A DNA stretch of 64,000 bases from Typhlomys cinereus (lineage: Eukaryota > Chordata > Mammalia > Rodentia > Platacanthomyidae), in contig JALPQD010000017.1 of NCBI GenBank assembly GCA_023101885.1, forward strand, positions 1,471,428-1,535,427. Reading direction: 5' to 3'. The translations under genes were made by a program, and so were the position numbers. The stretch's first letter is position 1. Each line of letters begins with the position of its first letter. A model generated the notes under the pieces. That model was not told the DNA's origin. It worked only from the letters and a program-made list of their open reading frames with translations, and ran no database searches. Positions 50,901 through 56,159 of the stretch are shown one piece after another.

Positions 50901-53541
50901 TAGAGAAAATGTCATCTAGAGAAAGGGCTTTACAAATTAAAATATTAGATCTGGAAACTGAGCTTAGAAAGAAAAATGAAGAACAAAACCAACTTGTTTG
51001 CAAAATGAACAGTGTAAGTATTAGTACGGCTTAATGTATGATCATAAAAGATAAATTAGCAGTTAGCATTCATACACTGTAATTTAATTAGATAAAGGTT
51101 GTTGTTTAATTGTCAATATTAGAACAAACAATATAAAATACAAAGCTCTAAAGTCACCTTCACTCCAGGTTTCTCATCGTCCTGCCTCTGGTGGCTTCCG
51201 CTGCGCTGTCTCTGAGCACCGCTTTGCACAGTGGCTTCCCTCTGGAAAGGACAGCCAGAATCTCCTTAATTTCATTAAGTTTTTATTTATTTGAAATTTT
51301 TATCTTTAAAGATAAATGTAGCTACAAGCTAGATTTTACATTTTTCTTGAATAATGAATATCATCTTAGAAAGATGTAATTTGTTGTAAAAAATTCACCA
51401 TTGCCAAATCTGCATAAGAGATGGATGCTTTGATCCAATCAGCCATGAAATGATAATACCAAGTTGGCTATGCTTAATTCCTTTTCTGGCTAATTAACTT
51501 TTTCCTGAATATTTATGAAATAATCTGTTGGCATAAGATACTCTTGAAGCTAGATATAGTCATGATGAAGTCACTTAATAACATCTACTTGATAATGACA
51601 GAGTATAAATCCTCTTTTTTTAATTTTTAAAAATTTTATCTTTCTGTGTGTGTGTGTGTGTGTGCGCACGCAAATGTCTGTGTGTGTGTGTGTATGTGTG
51701 TGTGTGTGTGTGTCAGCGGGCACCGTGTATTCCTGTGGAGGACCAAGGGTGATTTTGGGATTCATCCTGGATTGCTTCTGTCTCTTCTTTTTTTTTTGCC
51801 TTGCTCTGAGATTTCCCAAGCTCTGCCTCCCAGGGTCAGAAGTGGGACCTGGTATCTGAACCCAGGTCCTTCTGCTTGCAAGGCAGAGTCTTAGCCCCTG
51901 AGCCATCTGTCTGGCCCCAGATCCTCTATTTCTATTGCAGAGACTATAAAAACTACTTTTGCATTCCCAAGTGAGTGCTTAAAACATTGGAAACCTACAA
52001 GGTTCAAAGGTTAAATTATTTTGGCACACCTTGTTTGATTTTATTGCCTTAAAAAGTTTCACAAGAATTTAATCAGAATCAAATATTTATTGCTTTTAAT
52101 TTAACACAGCTCTTTGTAGGATTTCTAAACTTTTTTTTTAAGAAAAACACAGTTATGGTTTCTGATATGTAAAATACACATGGTATTCTTTGTGTAACTG
52201 AAGTTTCTGAAAAAATAAACAAAATAGGTTTCAATGTATTATGTTCAGTGCTTTTAAAACTACTAGCATAAATATATTTAAGATGCCAAATCTGATCATT
52301 GTTGCACTAGGGAAAATTCAGATTTCTACAAACAGATTTAGAAGTAGCTGGAAATGAGTTTATAAGTAGCGGGCCTTCCAGGGACAGAGGTTCAGCCAGT
52401 AGTTAAGCGTTTGTGCCGTGCGCTGGCGCAGACTGAGGGGGTCAGTGCTCAGAGGCCTGTGCGTGCTGCCCCGCGGCTCTGGCGTCTTCCAGGCCACGCT
52501 CTAGGCCTCTCGAGGTTTTGATCCAAGTGCTTTAGTGAGGGGCAGAGGGAGGCGCAGCTCAGCGCGGCAACCCTCCCGCAGCCAAAGGTCTTACGTTTTA
52601 TGGTCCTGAAGTTTATTCACATTCTACTGTTGCCCTGCAGTATGAATGTGATCGAGTTACCGCTGTTCTCTCCAAATCACTGAGTAAGGTTGGGCTCCTA
52701 AAGCGCTGCTTCTCACTTGCTGCGACTGGCTGCAGACTAGCTCAGGGCGGCACTGGGCACCACCTGCCTCCTGCAGCTCACTGTGCATTTCAGAAAGTGC
52801 CAGGTTCTGCTGGACATGTGCTGGAGGGACACAGAAGGCTGCTCTTCTTAGGGTGCACACATCTGGAAACAGATGGCTTTGTGACCTGCCCTTACCTGAA
52901 GCCTGCAGGAAGTAATCTTGAATTATGTGCAGCTGAAGTTGAGAAAACAGGCCAGGCTTTCGACTTCTTTGTCAACCGATACCTGAGAAACTGAGAGTTT
53001 ATTTCCTACAGGGCTCAAATAGAAGTGTTCCCGTCACTACAGCATTCTGTCACCTTTAAGGCATCAGGTCTTGTGGGACACAACAGGGATCTCTCCGCAG
53101 GAAAAAAATGCAAAAAAAAGCAAAAAAAGCCACTGTTTTAAGGTTAATGGAAATGGGTTATGACCATTTTAAATGAAATCATTTTGCTAATCATGTTAAA
53201 ATGCAACAATTTGATACTGAGTAGGTAATGAATTACAATGAACCATATCAAAGAAGACATTGGCCATGTGTGCTTTAAATACTGATTTAAGGGAAACTGA
53301 TGTTGACAAATTCGTTTTAAAATGATTCATTCAGTTATTACATATATGCAGTTCATAACTCATTTTTTCCTATGAGCAGTGTTACTGATAACCTGTGTTT
53401 CTTTTCGTTTAGAAAGCACACCACCAGGAAATGTGTTTGAAAGAAATTCAGCATAGTCTTGAGAAGTCGGAGAATCAAAATGAGAGTATTAAGAATTATT
53501 TACAGTTTCTTCAAACCTCTTATGTAACGATGTTTGGATAA
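18493..53541 (+). CDS. ODF2L: ODF2L, outer dense fiber of sperm tails 2-like (BCAP): whole coding gene, 16 coding exons
   Basis: ODF2L is a coiled-coil relative of ODF2/cenexin that localises to centrioles, basal bodies and centriolar satellites; long isoforms are reported to restrain cilium formation. The coding exons are 18493-18638, 20517-20649, 21269-21397, 23390-23452, 23594-23665, 24473-24589, 29853-30038, 32890-32999, 36207-36342, 42521-42631, 44264-44368, 46524-46682, 48469-48554, 48642-48804, 50888-51013 and 53413-53541. They sum to 1971 nt, 656 codons plus stop, near the roughly 640 residues of the human protein. Every junction keeps frame and every intron is GT-AG. The product is almost entirely heptad-like, rich in E, K, L and Q, with no signal peptide or membrane segment. 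Recognition rests on blocks matching remembered human ODF2L, for example [24 protein letters not shown] and the C-terminus YVTMFG. The N-terminal 48 residues are the least conserved. Confidence 0.95.
19074..19387 (+). mobile_element. tRNA-derived SINE, B2 superfamily (young), with target-site duplication
   Basis: The element starts GGGCTGGAGAGGTGGCTCAG, has a B-box-like GAGTTCGGATCC, and ends in a CA-rich tract, AATAAATAATAATA and poly-A. It is flanked by a 15-bp repeat, AATAGTCTTTTCAGG, at 19059-19073 and 19388-19402. It is very close to the copies at 37237 and 57464, so it belongs to a recently active subfamily. Confidence 0.88.
20517..20649 (+). CDS. ODF2L: ODF2L exon, residues 49-93
   Basis: The exon opens with the last base of a split codon, then [14 protein letters not shown], and ends SLEN in phase 0. 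The acceptor is CAATTAG and the donor GTGAGT. The sequence is strongly similar to the human [11 protein letters not shown] segment. Confidence 0.94.
21269..21397 (+). CDS. ODF2L: ODF2L exon, residues 94-136
   Basis: This exon is 43 whole codons, opening [16 protein letters not shown] and closing KKTEYQQ. The acceptor is TTTGCCAG and the donor GTAAGG. The heptad-like coiled coil matches the human KELDTF and LALE blocks. Confidence 0.94.
21760..22835 (-). mobile_element. Old L1 3' region, antisense
   Basis: The plus strand carries recognisable antisense L1 blocks in order: ACTTATTTCACCTGACAGCA, ACATTTCCACCGCTGC, TCATTTGTCTGTCTTCTTTT followed by GAGAAATGTC, TTTGCAAATATTTCCTCCC and ATTCTGTAGGTTGTCTGTGC. 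It is decayed and lies in an ODF2L intron. Confidence 0.78.
22930..23105 (+). repeat. Roughly 25-30-bp minisatellite (GTGTGGACACATGCATG units)
   Basis: About six imperfect units each contain GTGTGGACACATGCATG and TCTC or CTCTTG. They expand from the GT-rich tail of a B3-like repeat on the minus strand. Each unit holds the self-complementary ATGCAT. Confidence 0.85.
23106..23298 (-). mobile_element. B3-like SINE, minus strand
   Basis: CTGACCTGGAGCTTGCGTTC leads to a head ending GAGCCATTTCTCCAGCCCTG. The upstream GT-rich tail has expanded into the 22930-23105 minisatellite. Confidence 0.68.
23390..23452 (+). CDS. ODF2L: ODF2L exon, residues 137-157
   Basis: This is a 63-nt exon of 21 codons, [20 protein letters not shown] plus V. 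The acceptor is TCTCCACAG and the donor GTAAGT. Only 141 nt of intron separate it from the next exon. It lies just downstream of a B3-like repeat and a GT-rich minisatellite. Confidence 0.94.
23594..23665 (+). CDS. ODF2L: ODF2L exon, residues 158-181
   Basis: This is a 72-nt exon of 24 codons, opening [17 protein letters not shown] and ending QNEK. The acceptor is TTTCCTGAAG and the donor GTAAAC. Both edges are phase 0, so skipping this exon or its neighbour would keep frame. Confidence 0.94.
23940..24250 (+). mobile_element. B3-like SINE, plus strand
   Basis: A tRNA-like head with TTGAACTCAATCCCCAGAGC is followed by CTAATGGCGGCTCTGGGGAA and CAGTGAAAGACACTGTCTCA, ending with CA-containing sequence. 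It is diverged. Confidence 0.65.
24473..24589 (+). CDS. ODF2L: ODF2L exon, residues 182-220
   Basis: The exon is 39 codons, [20 protein letters not shown] followed by [19 protein letters not shown]. The acceptor is CTGTTACAG and the donor GTCATA, a weak match to the donor consensus. The intron that follows (5263 nt) carries the 42-bp minisatellite. Confidence 0.94.
25730..26007 (+). mobile_element. tRNA-derived SINE with pyrimidine-rich tail, plus strand
   Basis: GGCCCAGCAGGTCAGGCATC and TTAATTCCAGTGCCCCACTG are followed by about 150 bp of TCTCCC-rich pyrimidine and AAATAAATAAAAAGG. It is the opposite orientation of the 17385-17512 type. Confidence 0.5.
26193..26555 (-). mobile_element. B3-like SINE with long (GT)n, minus strand
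   Basis: A perfect (GT)n run at about 26193-26243 is followed by a body with GAAGCCCCAGGTCTCTGTTG and a head with TTGACCGAGCCATGAGCTCA. It lies in the ODF2L intron. Confidence 0.65.
26716..26790 (+). repeat. Outlying copy of the 42-bp minisatellite unit (about 1.8 units)
   Basis: One full unit (26716-26757) and most of a second share the TATTG-ATTAGATGGTAGGGG core and CCCTTGCAG with the main array, about 830 bp before it. They resemble the diverged edge units rather than the homogenised core. A B3-like SINE fragment with a GT tract separates them from the array. Confidence 0.88.
27128..27425 (-). mobile_element. GT-rich tract with B3-like remnant, minus strand
   Basis: About 200 bp of degenerate (TG)n with TATG and TTTG variants is followed by AGTCAGTTCTTTCCTTCTGC and CTGGGGATTGGC. 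It separates the outlying 42-bp units from the main minisatellite. Confidence 0.6.
27611..29293 (+). repeat. 42-bp minisatellite (about 40 units) in the ODF2L intron
   Basis: Near-identical 42-bp units run head to tail. On the transcribed strand each unit reads TATTGCATTAGGTGG, then TAGGGGTCGGCGG, then TCACTCCCTTGCAG. The interior is highly homogeneous; the edge units are more diverged (AGATGG for AGGTGG, and extra changes). Truncated 25-bp units, recognised by CGGTATTG, recur near 28146, 28339, 28532, 28683 and 28998. Because 42 is a multiple of three, several frames stay open on both strands (for example [14 protein letters not shown] repeated on the minus strand), but these are by-products of the repeat. 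Confidence 0.95.
29853..30038 (+). CDS. ODF2L: ODF2L exon, residues 221-282
   Basis: The exon is 62 codons from NLETQIVKW to TSQIKDQ. The acceptor is TTTTTCAG and the donor GTAGGG. Its middle is visibly GC-rich and alanine/arginine-rich (residues about 240-260), where human has less biased residues, while the ends are well conserved (VYKQRL, HFTGDIE). It begins about 560 bp after the end of the 42-bp minisatellite. Confidence 0.94.
30152..30315 (+). mobile_element. Truncated B2-like SINE, plus strand
   Basis: GCAGGTGAGATGGCTCTGAG, GTAAAAGCACTGG and TCTCTGGAATCCACAT form a diverged tRNA-like head. A CA-containing end and an A-rich stretch follow. Confidence 0.55.
30316..32889. other. ODF2L intron, unassigned
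   Basis: AT-rich intron with no repeat I can name and no coding signal. A C/G-richer patch lies at about 31090-31560. Confidence 0.35.
32890..32999 (+). CDS. ODF2L: ODF2L exon, residues 283-319
   Basis: The exon opens [20 protein letters not shown] and ends with two bases of a split lysine codon at residue 319. The acceptor is TTCTTCAG and the donor GTAAGC. This is one of the best conserved blocks relative to human. The next intron holds the 40-bp minisatellite. Confidence 0.95.
33580..34083 (+). repeat. 40-bp minisatellite, left block (about 12 units)
   Basis: The units read ACTGAATGAGACGGCACACC followed by about 20 bp of the form ATGCGTGCGTGCTGTGTGTA. Variants include ACTGACTGAG, ACTCGGTGAG, CCGTGCGTGC and a shortened unit. 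The block ends at the inserted element at 34084. Units contain several CpGs and long alternating purine-pyrimidine stretches. Confidence 0.95.
34084..34496 (+). mobile_element. Inserted repeat element splitting the 40-bp minisatellite
   Basis: About 413 bp of non-repetitive sequence interrupts the array. It is flanked on both sides by ACCATG (34078-34083 and 34497-34502), which may be a target-site duplication but is also part of every array unit. Its interior (GACCCAGCCCATTATGGGTG, and a 3' end with AAAGTAAACTCCTTG and GGTCATTTATCAGCAACC) resembles a common rodent interspersed repeat whose 3' end includes AAACCCTTTCCTCC and CATCACAGCAA. I do not name the family. It has no coding capacity. 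Confidence 0.65.
34497..35988 (+). repeat. 40-bp minisatellite, right block (about 37 units)
   Basis: This block continues the same 40-bp unit family after the inserted element, with more variants (AGGTGTGCCTCC, GACGGTACACC, GACAGCACACC). A 36-bp short unit with AACTGAGACGG recurs at about 34999 and 35195, marking a higher-order repeat of about 196 bp. Since 40 is not a multiple of three, every minus-strand frame is read in turn. No unit has a stop there, which gives a 532-codon open frame on the minus strand that I regard as spurious. Confidence 0.95.
36207..36342 (+). CDS. ODF2L: ODF2L exon, residues 319-364
   Basis: The first base completes the split lysine; [20 protein letters not shown] and the rest follow, ending NLENIKLK. 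The acceptor is CATAAAG, with little polypyrimidine directly upstream, and the donor is GTAGTG, which runs straight into a GT repeat. The weak acceptor could make this exon sensitive to regulation. Confidence 0.94.
37237..37528 (+). mobile_element. tRNA-derived SINE, B2 superfamily (young), with target-site duplication
   Basis: This is the same subfamily as the 19074 copy. It is flanked by a perfect 16-bp duplication, AAAAGATGTACATTTA, at 37221-37236 and 37529-37544. It inserted in the ODF2L intron about 370 bp upstream of the inverted repeat. Confidence 0.9.
37901..38131 (+). repeat. Left arm of a perfect inverted repeat
   Basis: The 231-bp arm starts TACATATAAATCTCTTCC, passes through GGGCCCAGCTCTTC and ends in the second minisatellite unit at GTAGAGGAC. 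Reading the right arm in reverse complement gives the same sequence base for base, except that the poly-T run is 12 here and 8 there. Confidence 0.93.
38040..38770 (+). repeat. 44-bp minisatellite inside an inverted repeat
   Basis: About 16 units contain GCAGTGCTGGTCAGTGCAG, then TGTGGAGTAGAGGACGTCCA and a variable TGTG run that makes some units 48 bp. A few units are rearranged (GCAGTGCTGCTGGTCAG). The array fills the spacer between the two arms, and about two of its units belong to each arm. Confidence 0.93.
38793..39019 (-). repeat. Right arm of a perfect inverted repeat
   Basis: The 227-bp arm is the reverse complement of 37901-38131. Homology stops outside at 39019/37901 and inside just past GTCCTCTACTCC. 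The inner edge abuts an 18-bp perfect palindrome at 38774-38791. Confidence 0.93.
39020..41160. other. ODF2L intron, unassigned
   Basis: A 144-codon open frame at 38952-39386 begins inside the inverted-repeat arm and has no recognisable product. The remainder is AT-rich with no named repeat. Confidence 0.35.
41161..41700 (-). mobile_element. Long degenerate (TG)n tract with B3-like end, minus strand
   Basis: About 440 bp of TG/TATG/TTTG repeats runs to about 41600, ending in a perfect (TG)n, followed by CCTCCTGCCTCTGTCTCCTG and GGGATAAGCCAGAACGC. Long open frames in the tract are repeat artefacts. Confidence 0.65.
42005..42430 (+). mobile_element. LTR-like sequence in ODF2L intron
   Basis: GTAGGGTGGGGCAGCCAAGA, a TATATAAACTCACTGTACCC box and a C-rich end GGTTCCTGTACCCCAACACC have the layout of a solo LTR. 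It ends about 90 bp before the exon at 42521. Weak call. Confidence 0.35.
42521..42631 (+). CDS. ODF2L: ODF2L exon, residues 365-401
   Basis: The exon is 37 codons, [20 protein letters not shown] then [17 protein letters not shown]. The acceptor is TTCTGTCTAG and the donor GTGATT. The preceding 6178-nt intron contains the inverted repeat with the 44-bp minisatellite. Confidence 0.95.
43087..43345 (+). mobile_element. B3 SINE, plus strand
   Basis: GACCTGAGTTCAGATCTCCA, GGAGGCGGAGACAAGCGGGT, and GGTGGAGAGTGATGAAAGAC with TGATACACGCCTCTGAC closely follow the B3 layout, ending in a CA-rich tail. It lies in the ODF2L intron. Confidence 0.82.
43480..43665 (+). mobile_element. Possible tRNA-derived SINE with purine-rich tail
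   Basis: TTAGTTGGAGGTTTTGGGTT and CAGTCCCTGTTCC resemble a B box. A purine tract of AAAG-rich sequence (about 43577-43650) follows. Confidence 0.4.
44264..44368 (+). CDS. ODF2L: ODF2L exon, residues 402-436
   Basis: The exon is 35 codons, opening [15 protein letters not shown] and ending SKKLEK. The acceptor is T-rich and ends TAG, directly preceded by an (AT)n microsatellite at about 44235-44251. The donor is GTAAGT. Confidence 0.94.
44546..44578 (-). pseudogene. Truncated U2 snRNA 5'-end retrocopy
   Basis: On the minus strand the insert carries CTCGGCCTTTTGGCTAAGAT, the diagnostic 5' sequence of U2 snRNA, with changes at the extreme 5' end and ending soon after ATCA. It is flanked by a 14-bp direct repeat with one mismatch: TTCTTAACATTTAT at 44532-44545 and TTCTTAATATTTAT at 44579-44592. 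This fits an L1-type insertion of a short U2 fragment. At about 33 nt, with no promoter elements, it is not functional. Confidence 0.82.
44600..45934. other. ODF2L intron, unassigned
   Basis: A GC-richer patch at about 44820-45290 has overlapping open frames on both strands without recognisable similarity. It is treated as non-coding. Confidence 0.35.
45935..46236 (-). mobile_element. tRNA-derived SINE, B2 superfamily, minus strand
   Basis: A poly-T start and a GT tract are followed by the CTGGATTGCTTTTACCTCC and GACCTGGGATCC blocks, ending near GAGCAATCTCTCCTGC. It is an older, diverged copy in the ODF2L intron. Confidence 0.8.
46524..46682 (+). CDS. ODF2L: ODF2L exon, residues 437-489
   Basis: The exon is 53 codons from [19 protein letters not shown] to VRELQGQ. 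The acceptor is CCCTCAG and the donor GTGTGG. It is GC- and CpG-rich and arginine-rich compared with neighbouring AT-rich exons, and more diverged from human, but keeps the CQE, CAEQ and RELQGQ anchors. Confidence 0.93.
47588..47897 (-). mobile_element. tRNA-derived SINE, B2 superfamily, minus strand, internally truncated
   Basis: It shows the GT tract, CTGGATTGCTTCTACCTCC, a CCGCC and CCACTGCCATTTCTGCC block and a remnant of the 5' end (TTCTTAACCCC). The tRNA-like head is mostly missing. Confidence 0.75.
47911..47996 (+). repeat. 86-bp uninterrupted alternating purine-pyrimidine tract
   Basis: GCATGCGTGCGTACGTGCGT runs into a TGCG repeat, an uninterrupted (CG)n core and (TG)n. Every step alternates purine and pyrimidine. 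Confidence 0.93.
47911..48107 (-). mobile_element. tRNA-derived SINE, B2 superfamily, minus strand, 5' truncated
   Basis: A long alternating GT/GC tract (47911-47996) leads into CTTGGATTGTTTCTACCTCC and stops at GGGATTTTTCAAGCC, where a B4 element begins. It is a partial copy. Confidence 0.75.
48108..48279 (-). mobile_element. B4 (ID_B1) SINE, minus strand
   Basis: The plus strand reads a B1-like part (GAGACAGGGTCTCATGCACC) and then an ID-like head ending CACATCTCCAACCCC. This ID-B1 fusion is the B4 structure. Confidence 0.75.
48469..48554 (+). CDS. ODF2L: ODF2L exon, residues 490-518
   Basis: The exon opens [19 protein letters not shown] and ends with two bases of a split glutamine codon. 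The acceptor is TTCCGTAG. The inferred donor is the weak GTTAAG at 48555, chosen because it alone restores the LRQKVEQM reading that parallels human. The following intron is only 87 nt. Confidence 0.9.
48642..48804 (+). CDS. ODF2L: ODF2L exon, residues 518-572
   Basis: The first base completes the split glutamine; [20 protein letters not shown] and the rest follow, ending ALEEGRHK. The acceptor is TTTGAAG and the donor GTACGC. The exon is GC-rich, with the conserved [11 protein letters not shown] block at its end. Confidence 0.94.
49100..50887. other. ODF2L intron, unassigned
   Basis: It has no named repeat except a short A-run, and scattered short open frames without similarity. Confidence 0.35.
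50888..51013 (+). CDS. ODF2L: ODF2L exon, residues 573-614
   Basis: The exon is 42 codons, [20 protein letters not shown] then [22 protein letters not shown]. The acceptor is ATTACAG and the donor GTAAGT. It is nearly identical to the remembered human segment and one of the most conserved parts of the protein. Confidence 0.96.
51612..51918 (-). mobile_element. tRNA-derived SINE, B2 superfamily, minus strand
   Basis: A T-rich start and GT tract are followed by GGATTCATCCTGGATTGC and CTTGCAAGGCAGAGTCTTAG, ending CATCTGTCTGGCCCC. It is a near-full-length copy in the last ODF2L intron. Confidence 0.84.
51919..53412. other. Last ODF2L intron, unassigned part
   Basis: This stretch is AT-rich, with a GC-richer patch at about 52400-52560. 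No coding signal was found before the terminal exon. Confidence 0.35.
53413..53541 (+). CDS. ODF2L: ODF2L terminal coding exon, residues 615-656 and stop
   Basis: The exon opens [20 protein letters not shown] and ends TSYVTMFG followed by TAA at 53539-53541. The acceptor is TTTCGTTTAG. The stop and the last residues match the human C-terminus, so the protein is complete. Confidence 0.96.
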   Translation, partial: KAHHQEMCLKEIQHSLEKSENQNESIKNYLQFLQTSYVTMFG

Positions 53542-53905
53542 ATTGTTGATTTCTTTTATTTCCCATTGAATGTTATATGTTATGCTACTGAAAAGTAGCA
53601 GCGTTGTAGAGTTTTGATGGAGACATGAAATTTATTTATTATCTGTTGGAAACTTTGAGGCATGTTAGCTGTTAGTGTCCCTTTTTTGCCCCATGATCCT
53701 TATTTATCTCTATTTTAATTCACTTTTAAAGTATATTAATTTTTTGAATTTTTTCCTCATAGCCACAGAAGTCTGAATCATTCTTTGTGAATCAACTAGT
53801 AAATTTGTAATAAATCTAGGCCCATAGGACCAAATTCATGACTTTTAATGATGTATTTAGGTTTTTTATATGCTGTATGAATAAAGGAAATGTTCAGAAA
53901 TTTAA
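53542..53905 (+). other. ODF2L: ODF2L 3' UTR with two poly(A) signals
   Basis: AT-rich sequence follows the ODF2L stop. Two canonical AATAAA hexamers lie at 53809-53814 and 53880-53885, about 270 and 340 nt after the stop, and are the likely cleavage signals. The exact 3' end cannot be fixed from sequence alone. Confidence 0.6.
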
Positions 53906-54227
53906 TTTTGATAACAGTGCTTTCCAAAACCACACCTAATATTGTTTCAGGTAGATACGAATTGCCAGTATTATCAGTGAAATACTGACACCAGCTGATG
54001 ATTCCAGAGGAACACGTGTTGGCACTCATTGTTTCTCTTAGTACCGAGCAGCCTTAGGCTAGAGTCTTCAGCGTTGATCTGAAGAATAGAGACCAAGGAC
54101 TTCTCCATGTGCTGTGAAGTTCTTGTTGGTGTGACTCCCGGACCAAGTGGCTGTGACGGCTGGACAGAGACAGAGAGTGCTCCTGCAGAAGAGATTTGAA
54201 AGCTTTCCCAACCCGGGATGTGAAACA

Positions 54228-54340
54228 GCCTCTGTAATTCCAACTTTAGAATCATAAGTTCAAGACCACCTGGGCTGCAGCACGTTCAAGATCAGCCTGA
54301 CCAGTTTAGTGAGATCCTGTCTCACAATAAAAAGTGAAGA
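54228..54340 (+). mobile_element. B1-like SINE fragment, plus strand
   Basis: TAAGTTCAAGACCACCTGGG and AGATCCTGTCTCACAATAAA mark a diverged B1 3' part. Confidence 0.6.
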
Positions 54341-54476
54341 AAAGAACTGGCTTAGGAGATCTCTTGCCAAGCATATGCAGGGCGCCAAGTTCAAGCCTTA
54401 GTAGTATATACAGTGGCCACCCTGCCACTCTGTCTTTCCAAGGATTTTTGTCCTCTTTTAAGATCAGAATTAGAGG

Positions 54477-54753
54477 GCTGGAGAGATGGTTCAGGGTAAA
54501 GACTCTGTCTCTCAAGCAGAAGGTCCTGAGTTTGGATCCCAGATCCCAAGTAGAAAACACTAGGTTGAAATGGTGGCAGCCTGTACTTCAGTCTGGTGGG
54601 CAGAGCTGGGAAATCCCAGAGCAAAGCAAGAAGGAGGCAGAAGCAATCCAGGATGATTCCTAAAGTCACCCTTGGTCCCCCACAGGGACACAGAGTGGCC
54701 TCTGACACACACACACCCCACTCTGAATGAATAAATAAATAAAACTTAAAAAA
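54477..54753 (+). mobile_element. tRNA-derived SINE, B2 superfamily (older subfamily)
   Basis: The element starts GCTGGAGAGATGGTTCAGGG and has the GCAATCCAGGATGATTCC block, a short CA tract and AATAAATAAATAAAA. It is flanked by AAGATCAGAATTAGAGG (54460-54476) and AAGATCAGAATCAGAGG (54754-54770). Confidence 0.86.
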
Positions 54754-54854
54754 AAGATCAGAATCAGAGGCCTGTTCTGTACTTGCTCCTAAGACACCAC
54801 ATTATCCTTGGGGCTGACTTCCTCCTCAACCAGCCGCTCATATTTTGGGGTTTC

Positions 54855-55170
54855 AAACATCACCTCACCCTGTAGGCTGGGCTAGGCCCTGACACCCTGT
54901 CTTCCTGCCTCAGCCACCTGAGAACTGGGAGTCCAGGTCTCTGTTCTGCGTCCAAGTTTTCCTTCACAGTATTTTCCTTGCTGATCCTTTTGGAGCAGGG
55001 AAGAAGGCTGACCCCACATGCTTCATGCGCCCCAAACTGCCCAGGACTAGTCCTGGTCTTGTATGTATATAGGTATCTGTGTGCTTGAGATAGACAGTCT
55101 CATGCGGCCCAGGCTGCTCTTGATCTGACCCTCCCAAGTCCTGGTGTCAGCCGTGCTGGGCCATAGCAAA
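54855..55170 (-). mobile_element. Two adjacent B1-like fragments, minus strand
   Basis: One lies at about 54855-54950 (CTGCCTCAGCCACCTGAGAA) and one at about 55083-55165 (ACAGTCTCATGCGGCCCAGG). Both are diverged. Confidence 0.5.
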
Positions 55171-55887
55171 AAATAATAGGATGTCAGAAACAGCTTTTCG
55201 CATAACCATTGTGTCCCCTTTCCTTTGTTTTAATTATAGTTATTAAGAAACATGCTTGATTTTTAGACCCTTTCAGTTTTCACCCAAGGCAGAGGGAGCT
55301 TTAGAAAGTGCCTGCAAGGATCTGAGTGTTACCTGCCGGCTGCAATCCACAGTTGAAAGACACGTTATCCTGCTATCGTTGTCCCTCGATGGTACTTTGT
55401 TTCCGCGTTGGTGATGTGCACAGTTAGGGTGGATATTGAAGACGTGTGGTTCTTGTTTTAGATACAGAAAATGGAAGCGTTACTGAATTACTTACCATGG
55501 CCGCAGTGTGAAACTTAAGTCTTACAAGGCGATGTGTGAACTCAAGTCTCTGGCTCTAAAAGTCCTGCATGTGCAGAACTAGGTCTCCACGGCCACCACC
55601 GAGCAGAAGCATGACAAGCGTTCGCAGCAGTTCTGGTTGTGAAACGTTATTAACGCGATCATTTTTCAGCAAACCAAAAACTTAAACGTTAAGGAATGTG
55701 TTCTAGTCACACACTTAACAAGTGCATGTGGGGGGCGGGACAACATGTTCGAAATCTAGAGTTTCTGCTCCCAGCCATTGTAATTTTTATATACATTTCC
55801 TTAATGAAAGTAGTGGTTTCCTTTTAACAGGCATGTGCTTATTTTCATGTGATTTCTCTTTCTCATATTTTCAAAAAAAATGTCTTA

Positions 55888-55890
<3 letters not shown>

Positions 55891-55934
<44 letters not shown>

Positions 55935-56110
55935 TGTTTGCGTGTGTATGTTTTCATATATGAGGTTGTGAGTATGCTACATGTGCAGGGGTCAAGATAG
56001 ACAACTCATTTATCTTGAGGAAGGGTCTCTCTTTGCGTCTCCAGGGGATGGATTCTCCCACCTGTCTACCATCTTTCCATGTCAGTGTTGGGATGACAGC
56101 TGTATGGGGC
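55891..56110 (-). mobile_element. (GT)n and B3-like fragment, minus strand
   Basis: A perfect (GT)n at 55891-55933 is followed by CAGGGGTCAAGATAGACAAC and GGGATGACAGCTGTATGG. Confidence 0.55.
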
Positions 56111-56113
56111 TGA

Positions 56114-56116
<3 letters not shown>

Positions 56117-56157
<41 letters not shown>
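56117..56157 (+). repeat. (CT)n microsatellite
   Basis: About 20 CT units are followed by a C/T-rich sequence. Confidence 0.93.

Positions 56158-56159
<2 letters not shown>

Noticed and set aside
18493..53541. Assignment of the coiled-coil gene to ODF2 rather than ODF2L
   Set aside because: The order and wording of blocks ([19 protein letters not shown] terminus) and the neighbouring CLCA2 fit ODF2L, not ODF2.
55520..55700. Protein-like reading KSYKAMCELKSLALKVLH after 55515
   Set aside because: Interrupted by stops and not recognised; insufficient to call a pseudogene.
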